From Bradyrhizobium sp. (lineage in GTDB: Bacteria > Pseudomonadota > Alphaproteobacteria > Rhizobiales > Xanthobacteraceae): a stretch of DNA of 64,000 nucleotides. A program made the position numbers and the translations under genes. The notes beneath the pieces are model-generated. The model was given only the letters and a program-made list of their open reading frames with translations, was not told the origin of the DNA and searched no databases. Shown here piece by piece: positions 1-10,108 of the stretch; positions within the stretch are counted from its first letter, which is position 1; each line of letters opens with the position of its first letter. The stretch covers positions 62,001 through 126,000 of the forward strand of contig NZ_SSNA01000059.1 of assembly GCF_004799445.1 (NCBI RefSeq). The letters are read 5' to 3'.

Positions 1-830
1 TGGTCAGACGCAAAATCAGGAAAGAGGCGGTCGATACACTTGATACGCTTCACAAATGGGGCAACTACGACCGCATCATCATCGTGGCACACAGCCTTGG
101 CACCGTCGTTGCTTACGACATGCTGCGCGCGTATTTCAGCAGGATCAACGGCTTGCTTCCCGATGGCGCTCTTCTGGAGCCGCAGTTCTCGCAGATCGAC
201 AGATACGATCCGGACAAGCCGTCAGGCGAGATCAAGAACAAGAGCGATTTCAGGTCGGCAGGGCGCGAAATCATTAGAAAAATCGCCGCTCAAACCATTA
301 ATAGTCCGATCCCTTCAAATCGAAAGCTGCCGAGCTGGCTGGTCACTGACTTTGTCACGCTCGGTAGTCCATTGACGCATGCCCACTATCTGATCTGCGA
401 TTATCCCACCGAAGATAAGCTTTTTTATCATGCTACCGAAGACAAGCTCGTCGAGGATTTCAACAGACGGGTGGCGCAAAGGGAGCTTCCAACCTGTCCT
501 CCCCACGCGGATGATGACGGCGGATTGCTCGCCTTCCGAAATCCCAACACGGGCAAAAAGGAATTTCATCACGCGGCGCTGTTCGGCCTGACGCGCTGGA
601 CCAATCTGTATTTCGAGATGAACCAGATGTTCTGGGGCGATGCGATCGGTGGGCCGCTCAAAATCTTCGGCCCTTACATCGAGGACGTAAAGGTCTCGAC
701 GCTGCCTTCGGGCGGACCTGCCCTCTTCACCCATACGTCCTACTGGAAAATTACCGGCCCGATGGGACGCGGCTCCCCACAAATCGGCGAGTTGCGCGCC
801 GCGGTGAATCTGGTTGACGGACCGGTGTAG
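1..830 (+). CDS. Partial alpha/beta-hydrolase (lipase-like) protein, 5' end outside window
   Basis: The reading frame is open from base 3, so the N-terminus lies left of the window. The visible part, about 275 residues, carries the nucleophile-elbow motif AHSLGT (about bases 87-104) after a hydrophobic strand (IIIV). Further on come VTLGSPLTH and a late His (FTHTSYW) that could complete a Ser-Asp-His triad. This fits an alpha/beta hydrolase of the lipase/PGAP1 type; the substrate is unknown. Its codon use looks less GC-rich than that of the genes to the right, which suggests an accessory gene. It ends 6 bases before the convergent amine oxidase. Confidence 0.6.
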   Translation, partial: VRRKIRKEAVDTLDTLHKWGNYDRIIIVAHSLGTVVAYDMLRAYFSRINGLLPDGALLEPQFSQIDRYDPDKPSGEIKNKSDFRSAGREIIRKIAAQTINSPIPSNRKLPSWLVTDFVTLGSPLTHAHYLICDYPTEDKLFYHATEDKLVEDFNRRVAQRELPTCPPHADDDGGLLAFRNPNTGKKEFHHAALFGLTRWTNLYFEMNQMFWGDAIGGPLKIFGPYIEDVKVSTLPSGGPALFTHTSYWKITGPMGRGSPQIGELRAAVNLVDGPV

Positions 831-836
831 CGGCGC

Positions 837-2090
837 CTAACTCCTGGCCAGCCCCATCACTTCCCGCGCCGCCCGCTCCCCGGAATCCCGTGCGCCATGC
901 GCGGTGGAGAAAAAGTTCGGCGAGGTTGCCTCGCCCGCAAAGAACAGGCGGTTGTCGACGGGCGCGGCGAGCACGGCGCGCTTGCCGGCGTGTCCGGGCA
1001 GGGCGTGCGAATAGGAGCCGCGCGCGAACGGATCGTGCGCCCAGCGCGATTCGGCGAGCGGTTTTAGTCGTCGGCGGTAATCCGAACCGAGCAGCGCCAC
1101 GATTTCGTCGATCGCCTGCGCCGCCAGCGCGCCGTCGCCGGCGTTCTCCAGTTCGCGCGCAAAACGCCCGCCGAAAAAGCCTTCGATGCAGGCCTGCCCG
1201 AACGGGCGCAGATGATAGCCGCCCATCGCGGCGCGCATGGTGGCGCCGCGCAGATTGCCGTCCTTGGGCAAGGCCTCCGGCTGATCCAGCGCCAGCATCA
1301 CCTTGTTGGCGAGCCCGAGCGGCAGGCCGCGCGCCGCGTCGACCTTTGCCGGGAGTACCGGGTGAAACCGGATCGCCTCGTCGGCGATCAGGTTGGTCGG
1401 CACGGTGACGATCACCCTGGCGGCGGAAAGCGCGCCGTTCGAGGTTTCGATCCGCACGCGCTGTCCGGAATGATCGATCAGGGTGACTTGTGTGTTGAGC
1501 GCGAGCGGGCAGGGTGCGCCATAGGCCGCCATCAGCGCGCCGTAGCCGCGCCGGATGCGCCAGTTGATCTCGCTGTCTTGATAGGCGTCCATATCGAGGA
1601 TGGAAACCCGGTCGAGCTCGGCGCCATTCACATAGGTCGAGATCGCATCGATCATCGGATTCCAGCGATTGCCCGGCTCGAGACAGGTATTCGCCGGCCG
1701 GTCGCGGCCGGTCGTGGCGACTTCTTTGGCGGCTTGCTCGGCGCGGTCGTAGAACGCGTCGAGCGCGTCGATGAAGTCGAAGCGTTCGCTCGCCGGAAAC
1801 ACCGCGTCAAAACCCTGCTCGCGCCATGGCGGGCGGGTCTTGTCGATTTCGAAATTCAGTTGCTCGGCGACCCGGACGAACGAGTTCTGGTCGGCCGAAT
1901 GCAGCCAGCCGCAGCCGACGTCGAAGGTGATGTCGGGCGCCGCCATGATGGTGTGGCCGCGGCCACCGACGCGGTCGCGCGCCTCCAGCACAATCAGCGA
2001 GAGGCCGGAAGTCTCCAGCGCGCGCGCCGCGCCAAGGCCTGCGGCGCCCGCGCCGACAATGGCGACATCGACTTCGGAGGGGAGGGACAT
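837..2090 (-). CDS. FAD-dependent amine oxidase family protein
   Basis: 417 aa. The N-terminus has a Rossmann ADP-binding motif (GAGAAGLGAARALE, from about residue 13) followed by EARDRVGGRG. The C-terminus has the flavin-contacting LFFAGEATSPNFFSTAHGA segment, so both FAD-binding ends of the flavin monoamine oxidase / polyamine oxidase family are present and the length is normal. It should oxidise an amine with FAD and oxygen; the substrate cannot be read from the sequence. No signal peptide is seen, so it is probably cytoplasmic. The ATG at 2090 follows a GGGGAGAAA-type ribosome site. An intergenic palindromic repeat lies between it and typA. Confidence 0.85.
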   Translation of the reverse strand: MSLPSEVDVAIVGAGAAGLGAARALETSGLSLIVLEARDRVGGRGHTIMAAPDITFDVGCGWLHSADQNSFVRVAEQLNFEIDKTRPPWREQGFDAVFPASERFDFIDALDAFYDRAEQAAKEVATTGRDRPANTCLEPGNRWNPMIDAISTYVNGAELDRVSILDMDAYQDSEINWRIRRGYGALMAAYGAPCPLALNTQVTLIDHSGQRVRIETSNGALSAARVIVTVPTNLIADEAIRFHPVLPAKVDAARGLPLGLANKVMLALDQPEALPKDGNLRGATMRAAMGGYHLRPFGQACIEGFFGGRFARELENAGDGALAAQAIDEIVALLGSDYRRRLKPLAESRWAHDPFARGSYSHALPGHAGKRAVLAAPVDNRLFFAGEATSPNFFSTAHGARDSGERAAREVMGLARS

Positions 2091-2100
2091 GAATTGCGCA

Positions 2101-2229
2101 TTTCTCCCCCTTCCCGTTCTGTACGGGGAGAGGGTCGGGGTGAGGCAGAAGGTGAGGCGATCAGAGTGCCTCGCCCCTCACCCGCTCGCAAGATGCTCGC
2201 GACCTCCCCGTAAAGAACGGGGAGAGGTG
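2101..2229. repeat. Intergenic palindromic repeat
   Basis: Outer arms (about 2101-2131 and 2203-2228) are near-perfect reverse complements built on CCCCGTTCT...ACGGGGAG. An inner pair (GGGGTGAGG / CCTCGCCCCTCACCC) gives a second stem. It lies between the amine oxidase and the end of typA and looks like one of the dispersed palindromes of this genome. Confidence 0.7.
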
Positions 2230-2237
2230 AAGAAAGC

Positions 2238-4064
<1,827 letters not shown>

Positions 4065-4104
4065 GGTGTTTCTTCTGCATCAGACATTGGTGGGAGGCGC
4101 GATC

Positions 4105-4144
4105 TCACCGGAAAACCGGGACCCACTTTTCCGGATCACGCTCG
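4105..4144. repeat. Short dispersed palindrome (CCGGAAAA...TTTTCCGG)
   Basis: Perfect 8-base arms CCGGAAAA (4108-4115) and TTTTCCGG (4127-4134) around GGGACCCAC-type sequence. The core resembles the GATCCGGAAAAGTGGG element common in Bradyrhizobium intergenic regions (from memory). A related GCATGA-type copy lies at 43384-43462. Confidence 0.6.
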
Positions 4145-4188
4145 AAAAACCTTGGAGTTTGAAGGGCGCTGAAACGCCCAAAAAGGAA

Positions 4189-4209
4189 GCCCGGCCAAAA
4201 GGACCGGGC
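4189..4209 (-). terminator. Possible terminator downstream of the Crp/Fnr gene
   Basis: Read on the minus strand, GCCCGG and CCGGGC form a stem around a short T-rich loop, followed by TTCCTTTTT. It lies about 220 bases beyond the Crp/Fnr stop, which makes assignment to that gene uncertain. Confidence 0.4.
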
Positions 4210-4429
4210 ATCACCCTACTCGTTGCGTTGCAATATAGTCAGAAATCGCTAAAAAACAATGGCTTCTTTGAAGACTTCTCGCCGACACCCGGGCCAGTAC
4301 CGGGCGCTTTTTGGCTCAAATCAGCGGAAATGCCAGAGCAAAAAACCCGCATTCCCGCACCATCTCCTACGCTGCTGATGCAAACCGTTTCCACCGCGCC
4401 AATGCGGCGCTTCGGGTCCGGATCATGGT

Positions 4430-5188
4430 CTATTTGCCCGTTCCCTCGGTCGGGTATACCCCGCGCAGTACCTCCTCGAAGTGGTTTTTGACAGTTTCGT
4501 TACAGAGGCAGGCTCGCCTCTGCAGCGCCTCGGGGTTTCGGACCAGGATCGAGCCGCGACGTGTCTCCAAAACCCCCTCCGCCTTGAAGGTCTGGATTAC
4601 ACGGCTGACATAGCTGCGTCCGACCCCCAGCAGGGTCGCCAGCTGCTCGTGGGTCAGCGGCACGATGTTGTCGCCATTGGTCCGCTCCATCGCCGCGATG
4701 ATCCATTTCGCCGTGCGCTGCTCGATCGAATGGATCGCATTGCAGGCGGTCGACTGAAACATCTGCGCCAGCAGGCAGTCGGCATAGCGCGCGAACACGT
4801 TGCGCAGCGAGACGGAGGTTGTTTTTGCCGCATCCAGCTTTCCGACCGGCAGGCGTCCGAACGGCCCGCCGAATTTGACGGTGATGCGTGTAAAGGCCGG
4901 CAGATAACCCAGGCTGACGATTCCGCCGACGGCGCCCTCGCGGCCGACGAGAATGGTCTCGACGTCGCGGCCGTCCTCGTTGGCCACCAAATAAGAGGCA
5001 AGGCTGGGTCCGCAGGGAAAGTGGACGGTATCGACGTCGTCGCCGGGATTATAAAGCAGCTCGCTGGCCTCAGCCTCATCGGGAACGAGATGCGGGGCAA
5101 TCAGCGCAAAATCGCCAGCGTTGAGTCGTCGCAACAGATTATTGTCGGGCCGATCGAGGCCGTTGGTGGCCTTTGTCTGCAAAATCAT
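4430..5188 (-). CDS. Crp/Fnr-family transcriptional regulator
   Basis: 252 aa from the ATG at 5188, which has AGGGAA about 7 bases upstream. The frame is open to 5263 but the extra 25 residues look non-native. Residues about 15-140 form a cyclic-nucleotide-binding-like beta-roll (YNPGDDVDTVHFPCGP). A C-terminal winged helix carries PLTHEQLATLLGVGRSYVSR, the Crp recognition-helix region. There is no N-terminal Fnr Cys cluster, so an Fe-S oxygen sensor is unlikely; the effector is unknown. It is divergent from the response regulator at 5352, and a GTGCAC palindrome lies between them. Confidence 0.85.
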   Translation of the reverse strand: MILQTKATNGLDRPDNNLLRRLNAGDFALIAPHLVPDEAEASELLYNPGDDVDTVHFPCGPSLASYLVANEDGRDVETILVGREGAVGGIVSLGYLPAFTRITVKFGGPFGRLPVGKLDAAKTTSVSLRNVFARYADCLLAQMFQSTACNAIHSIEQRTAKWIIAAMERTNGDNIVPLTHEQLATLLGVGRSYVSRVIQTFKAEGVLETRRGSILVRNPEALQRRACLCNETVKNHFEEVLRGVYPTEGTGK

Positions 5189-5243
5189 TCCGTGTTCCCT
5201 GGCTTCGCGCTTTTCACGATAACCGCTCACATCCGACTGTTGC

Positions 5244-5257
5244 GTGCACAAGTGCAC
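5244..5257. promoter_or_regulatory. Candidate operator: GTGCAC-AA-GTGCAC
   Basis: Two GTGCAC hexamers, each self-palindromic, separated by AA. They sit in the divergent interval, about 55 bases upstream of the Crp/Fnr ATG and about 95 upstream of the response-regulator ATG. Position and symmetry fit a dimeric regulator site. It does not match the Crp (TGTGA-N6-TCACA) or Fnr (TTGAT-N4-ATCAA) consensus. Confidence 0.4.
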
Positions 5258-5351
5258 AGACAAACGGCGTAGGGATGTGATGGTTTCATCGGGGGAACCG
5301 GCCGCCGGGGTTTGTTATGCGCGGGCGGCGGGGCCAATCCGAGTTTGTGCA

Positions 5352-5771
5352 ATGTTTAATTCTGGAACTTTTGCTAGCGAGATGATGAACGCTTCCGCCG
5401 ATCGTGTGCCCGACGATGTCCTGATCGTCGAGGACGACCCGATCATTGCGCTCGACTTCGAAGACAGGATTCTTGGTTTCGGAGTGAAAATGGTCCGGAC
5501 CGCGGGAAACGTCACCCGCGCGCTTGAGATGATCGCCGATCGCGCCCCGGATTTTGCGCTGCTCGATATCGGGCTCGTCCGGGAGAAAAGTTTTGCGGTC
5601 GCCGAGCGGCTGGACGCGTTGGAAATTCCGTTCGCCTTCGTCACCGGATATGGCGCCGATGTCAGGCTTCCCGCAGCCTTCGCGCAAAAGCCGAGACTGC
5701 CCAAGCCTTGTCTGTCCGACGCATTGGCAACCTTGCTGAAAGGCTGGTCGCTTGATCGCGCCAGGCGCTGA
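5352..5771 (+). CDS. Single-domain response regulator (receiver only)
   Basis: 139 aa from the ATG at 5352; an ATG pair at 5382 is an alternative, and the frame is open upstream to 5244. It is one CheY-like receiver domain: acidic pair in VLIVEDDPI, phospho-acceptor Asp in FALLDIGL, the switch Thr in FVTGYG and the conserved Lys in LPKPC. There is no output domain, so it acts by protein contact or as a phosphate shuttle. No histidine kinase is nearby. The arrangement, divergent from a Crp/Fnr regulator, suggests shared control. Confidence 0.8.
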   Translation: MFNSGTFASEMMNASADRVPDDVLIVEDDPIIALDFEDRILGFGVKMVRTAGNVTRALEMIADRAPDFALLDIGLVREKSFAVAERLDALEIPFAFVTGYGADVRLPAAFAQKPRLPKPCLSDALATLLKGWSLDRARR

Positions 5772-5817
5772 CCGGTCTTGCGCATCGGCTTCGGATTCGC
5801 ACAATTCGCAGGGAATG

Positions 5818-7425
5818 CTAGCCTTGTTTCGGCTCGAGCGTCGTCGACCACAGCGCCACGTCGGCGCGATCGCGCAGGGTCACGGTCATTTGCCCGGTCG
5901 CGCCGTCGATTCCGACGTGGCCGAAGAACTGCATGCCGGCGGAAGGCGGCAGGTTCTGCATGTCCGGACCCGGCGCCTTGAAGAACTTCACTTCCGGACC
6001 AAACGTGTTGTCGAGCTCGCCGGGGCCAAACGTGCCGGCATGCAATGGCCCGGAGACGAATTCCCAGAACGGCTCGAATTCCCCGAATTGCGCCCTGTTG
6101 GGGTTATAATAATGCGCGGCGGTGTAGTGCACGTCCGCCGTCAGCCACACGGTATTGGTGACGCCTGCGGTCTTGATGAAGCGCAGGAGCTCGGCGATCT
6201 CCAGTTCGCGGCCGCGCGGCGGACCATCGCCTTGTGCGAAGGCTTCCGAACCCTTCCTGTTTGCCGCGTCGTCATAGACGATCAGGCTGAGCGGCATGTC
6301 GGAGGCGATCACCTTCCAGGTGGCGCGCGAGTTCAACAGCCCGCGCTTCAGCCATGACAACTGATCGGGCCCGAGGAAGTAACTGTCGGGACCGTAACTG
6401 GTTTGCAGATTCGCGCCATTGGGGCCGCGGTAGCTGCGCTCGTCCAGCATGAAGACGTCGAGATGCGGCCCGTAGCCGAGGGTGCGATAGACCCGGCCCG
6501 GCTCCACAATGCTCTCGCGCATCGGGTACATCTCGTGGAATGCGCGGGCCGCGCGCGCGGCAAGCAGGCTGATGTCGCGCACCTTGTAGGCGGCGGGAAG
6601 CTCTTTCGATGCCGACCAGTTGTTGGTGACTTCGTGGTCGTCCCACTGCACGAAGATCGGTACCTCGGCGTTGAAGGCGCGCACATTGTCGTCAAGGAAA
6701 TTGTATTTATGCGCCGCGCGGAACTCGTCGAGCGTCTCGGCGACTTTGGCCTTCTCCGGGATCGTGAGGTTTTTCCACAGCTTGCCGTCGGGTAATTTTA
6801 CCTCGGATGAAATGATGCCGTCGGCATAGATGGTGTCGCCGGAATGCAGCAGGAAATCCGGGGCGTGTTTGCGCATGGTGGAGAAGGTGGCCATGCCGCC
6901 ATCGTCGGGATTGATCCCCCAGCCCTGTCCGGCGACATCGCCGCCCCAGACGAAACTGACGTTGCGCCGGTCGGCCGGCGCCGTGCGAAAACGGCCGGTC
7001 ACCGGCTCGCCGGAAATGTCCGGATGCGACAGATCGCGGAATCTGACGCGGTAAAAAATATCCTGTCCGGCCGGGAGGTTTTCCAGCAGCATTTTCGCGG
7101 TGAAGTCGCTCTCGGGCAGCGCCGCGATCGGCGGCAAAACCCTCGCATGATTGAAGGATTCGGTGGTGGCGACCTCGACCAGCATCTGCGCGGGCCGGTC
7201 GGCGCGCGCCCACACCACGCCGCCATCGGCGCCGACATCGCCGGATTGCACGCCATGGGTCACGATCGGCCGGTCGGCGGCGCGGCTGAGATAGGGCATC
7301 GCCATGGTGCCGAGTGCGCCCGCGCCGGTGGCAAGAAAGCGCCGGCGGGAAAGCCCAACGGAAGCGCCAAGGGAAGGCCTAAGAGAGGGCCAGGACGAAA
7401 TCCGGCGAGGAATTTCGATGGTCAT
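5818..7425 (-). CDS. PhoD-type alkaline phosphatase, Tat-exported
   Basis: 535 aa from the ATG at 7425, with GAAAGG about 8 bases upstream; the frame opens at 7476. The N-terminus has the twin-arginine motif SRRRFLATG and a hydrophobic stretch ending in SRAADRP, so it is folded in the cytoplasm and exported by Tat. The PhoD core follows: VWARAD, FVWGGDVAGQGWG, LLHSGDTIYADG, WDDHEVTNNWS and WLTADVHYTAAHYY carry the Asp, Asn and His metal ligands. PhoD enzymes are Ca2+/Fe3+ phosphodiesterase-monoesterases that scavenge phosphate. No Pho box was identified. Confidence 0.88.
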   Translation of the reverse strand: MTIEIPRRISSWPSLRPSLGASVGLSRRRFLATGAGALGTMAMPYLSRAADRPIVTHGVQSGDVGADGGVVWARADRPAQMLVEVATTESFNHARVLPPIAALPESDFTAKMLLENLPAGQDIFYRVRFRDLSHPDISGEPVTGRFRTAPADRRNVSFVWGGDVAGQGWGINPDDGGMATFSTMRKHAPDFLLHSGDTIYADGIISSEVKLPDGKLWKNLTIPEKAKVAETLDEFRAAHKYNFLDDNVRAFNAEVPIFVQWDDHEVTNNWSASKELPAAYKVRDISLLAARAARAFHEMYPMRESIVEPGRVYRTLGYGPHLDVFMLDERSYRGPNGANLQTSYGPDSYFLGPDQLSWLKRGLLNSRATWKVIASDMPLSLIVYDDAANRKGSEAFAQGDGPPRGRELEIAELLRFIKTAGVTNTVWLTADVHYTAAHYYNPNRAQFGEFEPFWEFVSGPLHAGTFGPGELDNTFGPEVKFFKAPGPDMQNLPPSAGMQFFGHVGIDGATGQMTVTLRDRADVALWSTTLEPKQG

Positions 7426-7529
7426 GCAGGGCCTTTCGGATCGGTCGTCGGAATGCGAGAGGTCGTGCGGAAACATTTAGGGGGCAAATGTGACGGCTCG
7501 ATTGCGGAGAGACCAGCCGCGATGACGGC

Positions 7530-8978
7530 TTACAAAGTTCCGGTCGCCCGGAACTGCGCGCTCGCCCGTTGCAGATTCTGCGGCATGTTCGCCAGCAACG
7601 CCTTGCGGTCGGCCACCGCGTGGTGGAACTGCTCGAGCGCGATATTGAAGGCGGTCAATGCCCCTTCCTCGATGGCGCCGTCTTCGAAGCAAAGCAGCGT
7701 ATCGCGTAATATGCTGTCCGCCTCCGCCTGCATCGTGTCGAGCTCTTCGGCGGAATCGCTGCGGCGCGCGGCCGCGATCATCTCCAGCAGCCGCTCGCGA
7801 AGCGACGAGTTGTTGTGGCGCTCGTCCTTCTTCAGATAGCCCGCGAACCAGGCGCCGGCGGAGCCCATCGCGGACAGCGCCATCAATCCCCACCAGATGT
7901 AATCGCTGTAGCGATCGAGGAAGGACTTCTCCTCGCCATCGACAAAGGCCGCGGCGCCCGGATGAACCGGGATCGCGGCATCCTTGTCGGTATCCGGGGT
8001 TTCGATTTTCGCCGCCAGCGGGAATTCCGCCATCACCGTCTGCCGAATGGCGAACAATTGCCGCGTGAAGGCGGCAACCGTGGGTTCCGAGAGATCCTTG
8101 CGGGCGACAATGTGGTGCGAGAAGCTGATCGTCTTCACCTCTTCTTCCGGCCGGTCAGGTGCGCCACCAAAGGCGCCGGCGGGAATCTCGGAGGCCTCGT
8201 AGATCGGGTGATTTTGCGCAATCGCCTCCGCCGAATCGATTGCGAGGAAGGTTGGCGCGCGCCCATCGCGTGTCGAGGCGGCGACCGCCTCGGCGGTAAT
8301 CTTGCTGTTGACCGGACCCGCGGCGAGATAGGCATCCGCCTTCTGGCTGCGGATGGCGTCCGCGGCCTCGTTGGTGGGAAACTGCACGATCTCGACCTTG
8401 CCCGGATCCACGCCATATTGCAGCAGGATCACCTTGAGCAGGTCGACATTGGCCTGGGTGCGGCCGATGACGCCGACGCGGCGTCCGGAGAGCTGTGCAA
8501 TCTTGGTGATCTTCGGCCCGGCCTTCTTGCCCTTCACGGCCGGAGGCACCCAAAGCACGGCGACGTTCTTGCGAAGCGTCGCCACCGCTTGCGCATTCTT
8601 CGGCACGTTGAGGTCGCCGCGGATGATGGCGAGATCGGCCTTGCCGTCGGCAATGGTCTGGGCGCTCGCGGCCGCACCGTCGGTCTGAATCGGCCGCAAG
8701 CGGATATGGCTGTGGGTCTGGGCAAAGGCCTGGGTCAGCGCCTGAACGACCCTGAGGTCGTCGCTGTTGGCGGGACCGACCGCGATCCGCAATGTCACCG
8801 GCCGCATCTCAAAATAATAGCCGCCCGCCAGCGTGCCGACGATGGCAAGCAGCCCGGCCAGCACGATCAACATCATGCTGCGCTTCGGCGATCGCGGCGA
8901 CGACTCTTTCGGCGGCTCGGCGAGGTCAAGACCGCTGGTCATCGATCTGGCAAACAATCGTTTGAGGTCCAATTTCAT
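7530..8978 (-). CDS. Membrane-anchored TAXI-family binding protein
   Basis: 482 aa from the ATG at 8978; a TTG at 9011 is possible but has no ribosome site. A cytoplasmic N-tail is followed by one transmembrane helix (MMLIVLAGLLAIVGTLAGGYY). Next comes a TAXI/TRAP-type solute-binding domain (RIAVGPANSDD, ADLAIIRGDL, LSGRRVGVIG, IEIVQFPTNEA-like). A second transmembrane helix (YIWWGLMALSAMGSAGAWFAGYL) leads to a cytoplasmic helical tail of about 110 residues. A plain binding protein would be soluble in the periplasm. The two membrane segments, the cytoplasmic tail and the lack of a TRAP permease nearby suggest sensing or scaffolding. The ligand is unknown. Confidence 0.8.
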   Translation of the reverse strand: MKLDLKRLFARSMTSGLDLAEPPKESSPRSPKRSMMLIVLAGLLAIVGTLAGGYYFEMRPVTLRIAVGPANSDDLRVVQALTQAFAQTHSHIRLRPIQTDGAAASAQTIADGKADLAIIRGDLNVPKNAQAVATLRKNVAVLWVPPAVKGKKAGPKITKIAQLSGRRVGVIGRTQANVDLLKVILLQYGVDPGKVEIVQFPTNEAADAIRSQKADAYLAAGPVNSKITAEAVAASTRDGRAPTFLAIDSAEAIAQNHPIYEASEIPAGAFGGAPDRPEEEVKTISFSHHIVARKDLSEPTVAAFTRQLFAIRQTVMAEFPLAAKIETPDTDKDAAIPVHPGAAAFVDGEEKSFLDRYSDYIWWGLMALSAMGSAGAWFAGYLKKDERHNNSSLRERLLEMIAAARRSDSAEELDTMQAEADSILRDTLLCFEDGAIEEGALTAFNIALEQFHHAVADRKALLANMPQNLQRASAQFRATGTL

Positions 8979-9160
8979 CCGCCGCTGCGGTTTGAGGGAT
9001 AATTGTAGCAAATTTCGAAGCCGCGCGCAGTTACATCGGCGTCATGGTTACCGGCCGGCTCGAAAAGGGACGATTTTGACCGGTTTGCGGCGCTGGAAGT
9101 GTGGATCCAGCAGGTATGGTTCGGTGTTAGGGTAGGTTGCGGGTCAAACGGGAGGCTATC

Positions 9161-9466
9161 ATGGCGGAGCGGCTGTCGGCGGAGGCGCGGAAATCGGCCC
9201 TCAAGGGCTTGACGGGATGGACCGAGGTGGCCGGCCGCGAGGCCATTGCACGAACCTTCGTGTTCAGGGATTTCAACGAGGCGTTCGGATTCATGTGCCG
9301 CACCGCATTGGTGGCCGAAAAGAACGACCATCACCCGGAATGGCGTAACGTTTACAAGACGGTGGAGGTGGTCCTGGCGACCCATGACGCCGGCGGCGTC
9401 ACCGCGCTGGACGTCGACCTTGCAAAGGCCATGAATGCGATCGCGGCGCAGCTCGGGGTCGCCTGA
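9161..9466 (+). CDS. phhB: 4a-hydroxytetrahydrobiopterin dehydratase (pterin carbinolamine dehydratase)
   Basis: 101 aa from the ATG at 9161, with GGGAGG 5 bases upstream. It has the family fold and active-site block: [13 protein letters not shown], then [19 protein letters not shown] with the conserved His-His, then [19 protein letters not shown]. The enzyme dehydrates 4a-carbinolamine to regenerate quinonoid dihydropterin after aromatic hydroxylation. No phenylalanine hydroxylase gene is in the window, so its partner is not evident. Confidence 0.9.
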   Translation: MAERLSAEARKSALKGLTGWTEVAGREAIARTFVFRDFNEAFGFMCRTALVAEKNDHHPEWRNVYKTVEVVLATHDAGGVTALDVDLAKAMNAIAAQLGVA

Positions 9467-9506
9467 ACCCGGTTCCTGCCATCAAATCTTGAAGGTCGGA
9501 GCCGAC

Positions 9507-9528
9507 ATCCCCAGCTTAAGTTGGGGAT
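9507..9528. promoter_or_regulatory. 22-base near-perfect palindrome (ATCCCC...GGGGAT)
   Basis: All 11 pairs form, one of them a G-T wobble, centred on CTTAAG. It lies between the dehydratase stop and the DUF1232 start. There is no T run, so it is a better operator or RNA-hairpin candidate than a factor-independent terminator. Confidence 0.4.
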
Positions 9529-9597
9529 CGGCGTCGACGATCAACGTGGGTCCGCCGCGGCGATCAGCCGCGCAAGCCTGATGGGAGCTCCAGGGCG

Positions 9598-9972
9598 ATG
9601 ATGTCGGAACATACCGTGGGTTTTGAGCCGGCCGACGAGCTGGCGAAGGACCGCGAAAGCGTGCGTCGGCGCTTCTGGATCAAGTTGAAGCGGGTGGTGG
9701 CAAAGCTGCCCTTTGCCGAGGATTTGCTGAGCGCCTATTATTGCGCGTTCGACAAGCAGACGCCGCGCCACGTCCAGGCCGCGTTGTTAGGGGCCATCGC
9801 CTATTTCATCCTGCCGTTCGATTTCATTCCGGACATGTTGCCGGTGCTCGGCTTTACCGACGATGCCGCTGTGCTCGCCACCGCGATCCGGATGGTCGCG
9901 AGCCACATCACGCCGGAACATCGCGAAGCCGCCCGCGCCGCGCTCAAGCGCGGGATCGAGCAAGAGAATTAA
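9598..9972 (+). CDS. YkvA-type DUF1232 small membrane-associated protein
   Basis: 124 aa, starting at the first of two adjacent ATGs. Residues about 60-100 match the DUF1232 signature: ALLGAIAYFILPFDFIPD followed by LPVLGFTDDAAVLATAIRMV, with the typical P-x-D-x-IPD turn. The function of DUF1232/YkvA proteins is unknown. The hydrophobic hairpin suggests membrane association. The gene stands alone between a pterin enzyme and a convergent TAXI gene. Confidence 0.75.
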   Translation: MMSEHTVGFEPADELAKDRESVRRRFWIKLKRVVAKLPFAEDLLSAYYCAFDKQTPRHVQAALLGAIAYFILPFDFIPDMLPVLGFTDDAAVLATAIRMVASHITPEHREAARAALKRGIEQEN

Positions 9973-10108
9973 GTGTCTGGAATTGCGCGCCCGCCCCGTC
10001 GAAGTTGACCGACGGCGACGAAACGCATCCGGTCGCCTTGGCGAATTCGCATTTTTCGGCAACGGCGAGGGCCGGGGTGCGGATCACCCCGGCCCAAGCT
10101 GGAGAGGT

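Larger units (their letters stand above)
4065..4429. other. Non-coding gap upstream of typA
   Basis: This 365-base gap holds no credible gene. It contains a short dispersed palindrome (4105-4144), a terminator-like hairpin on the minus strand (4189-4209) and a weak plus-strand hairpin with a T run (about 4288-4312). The typA promoter must lie here but I cannot place it. Confidence 0.5.
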
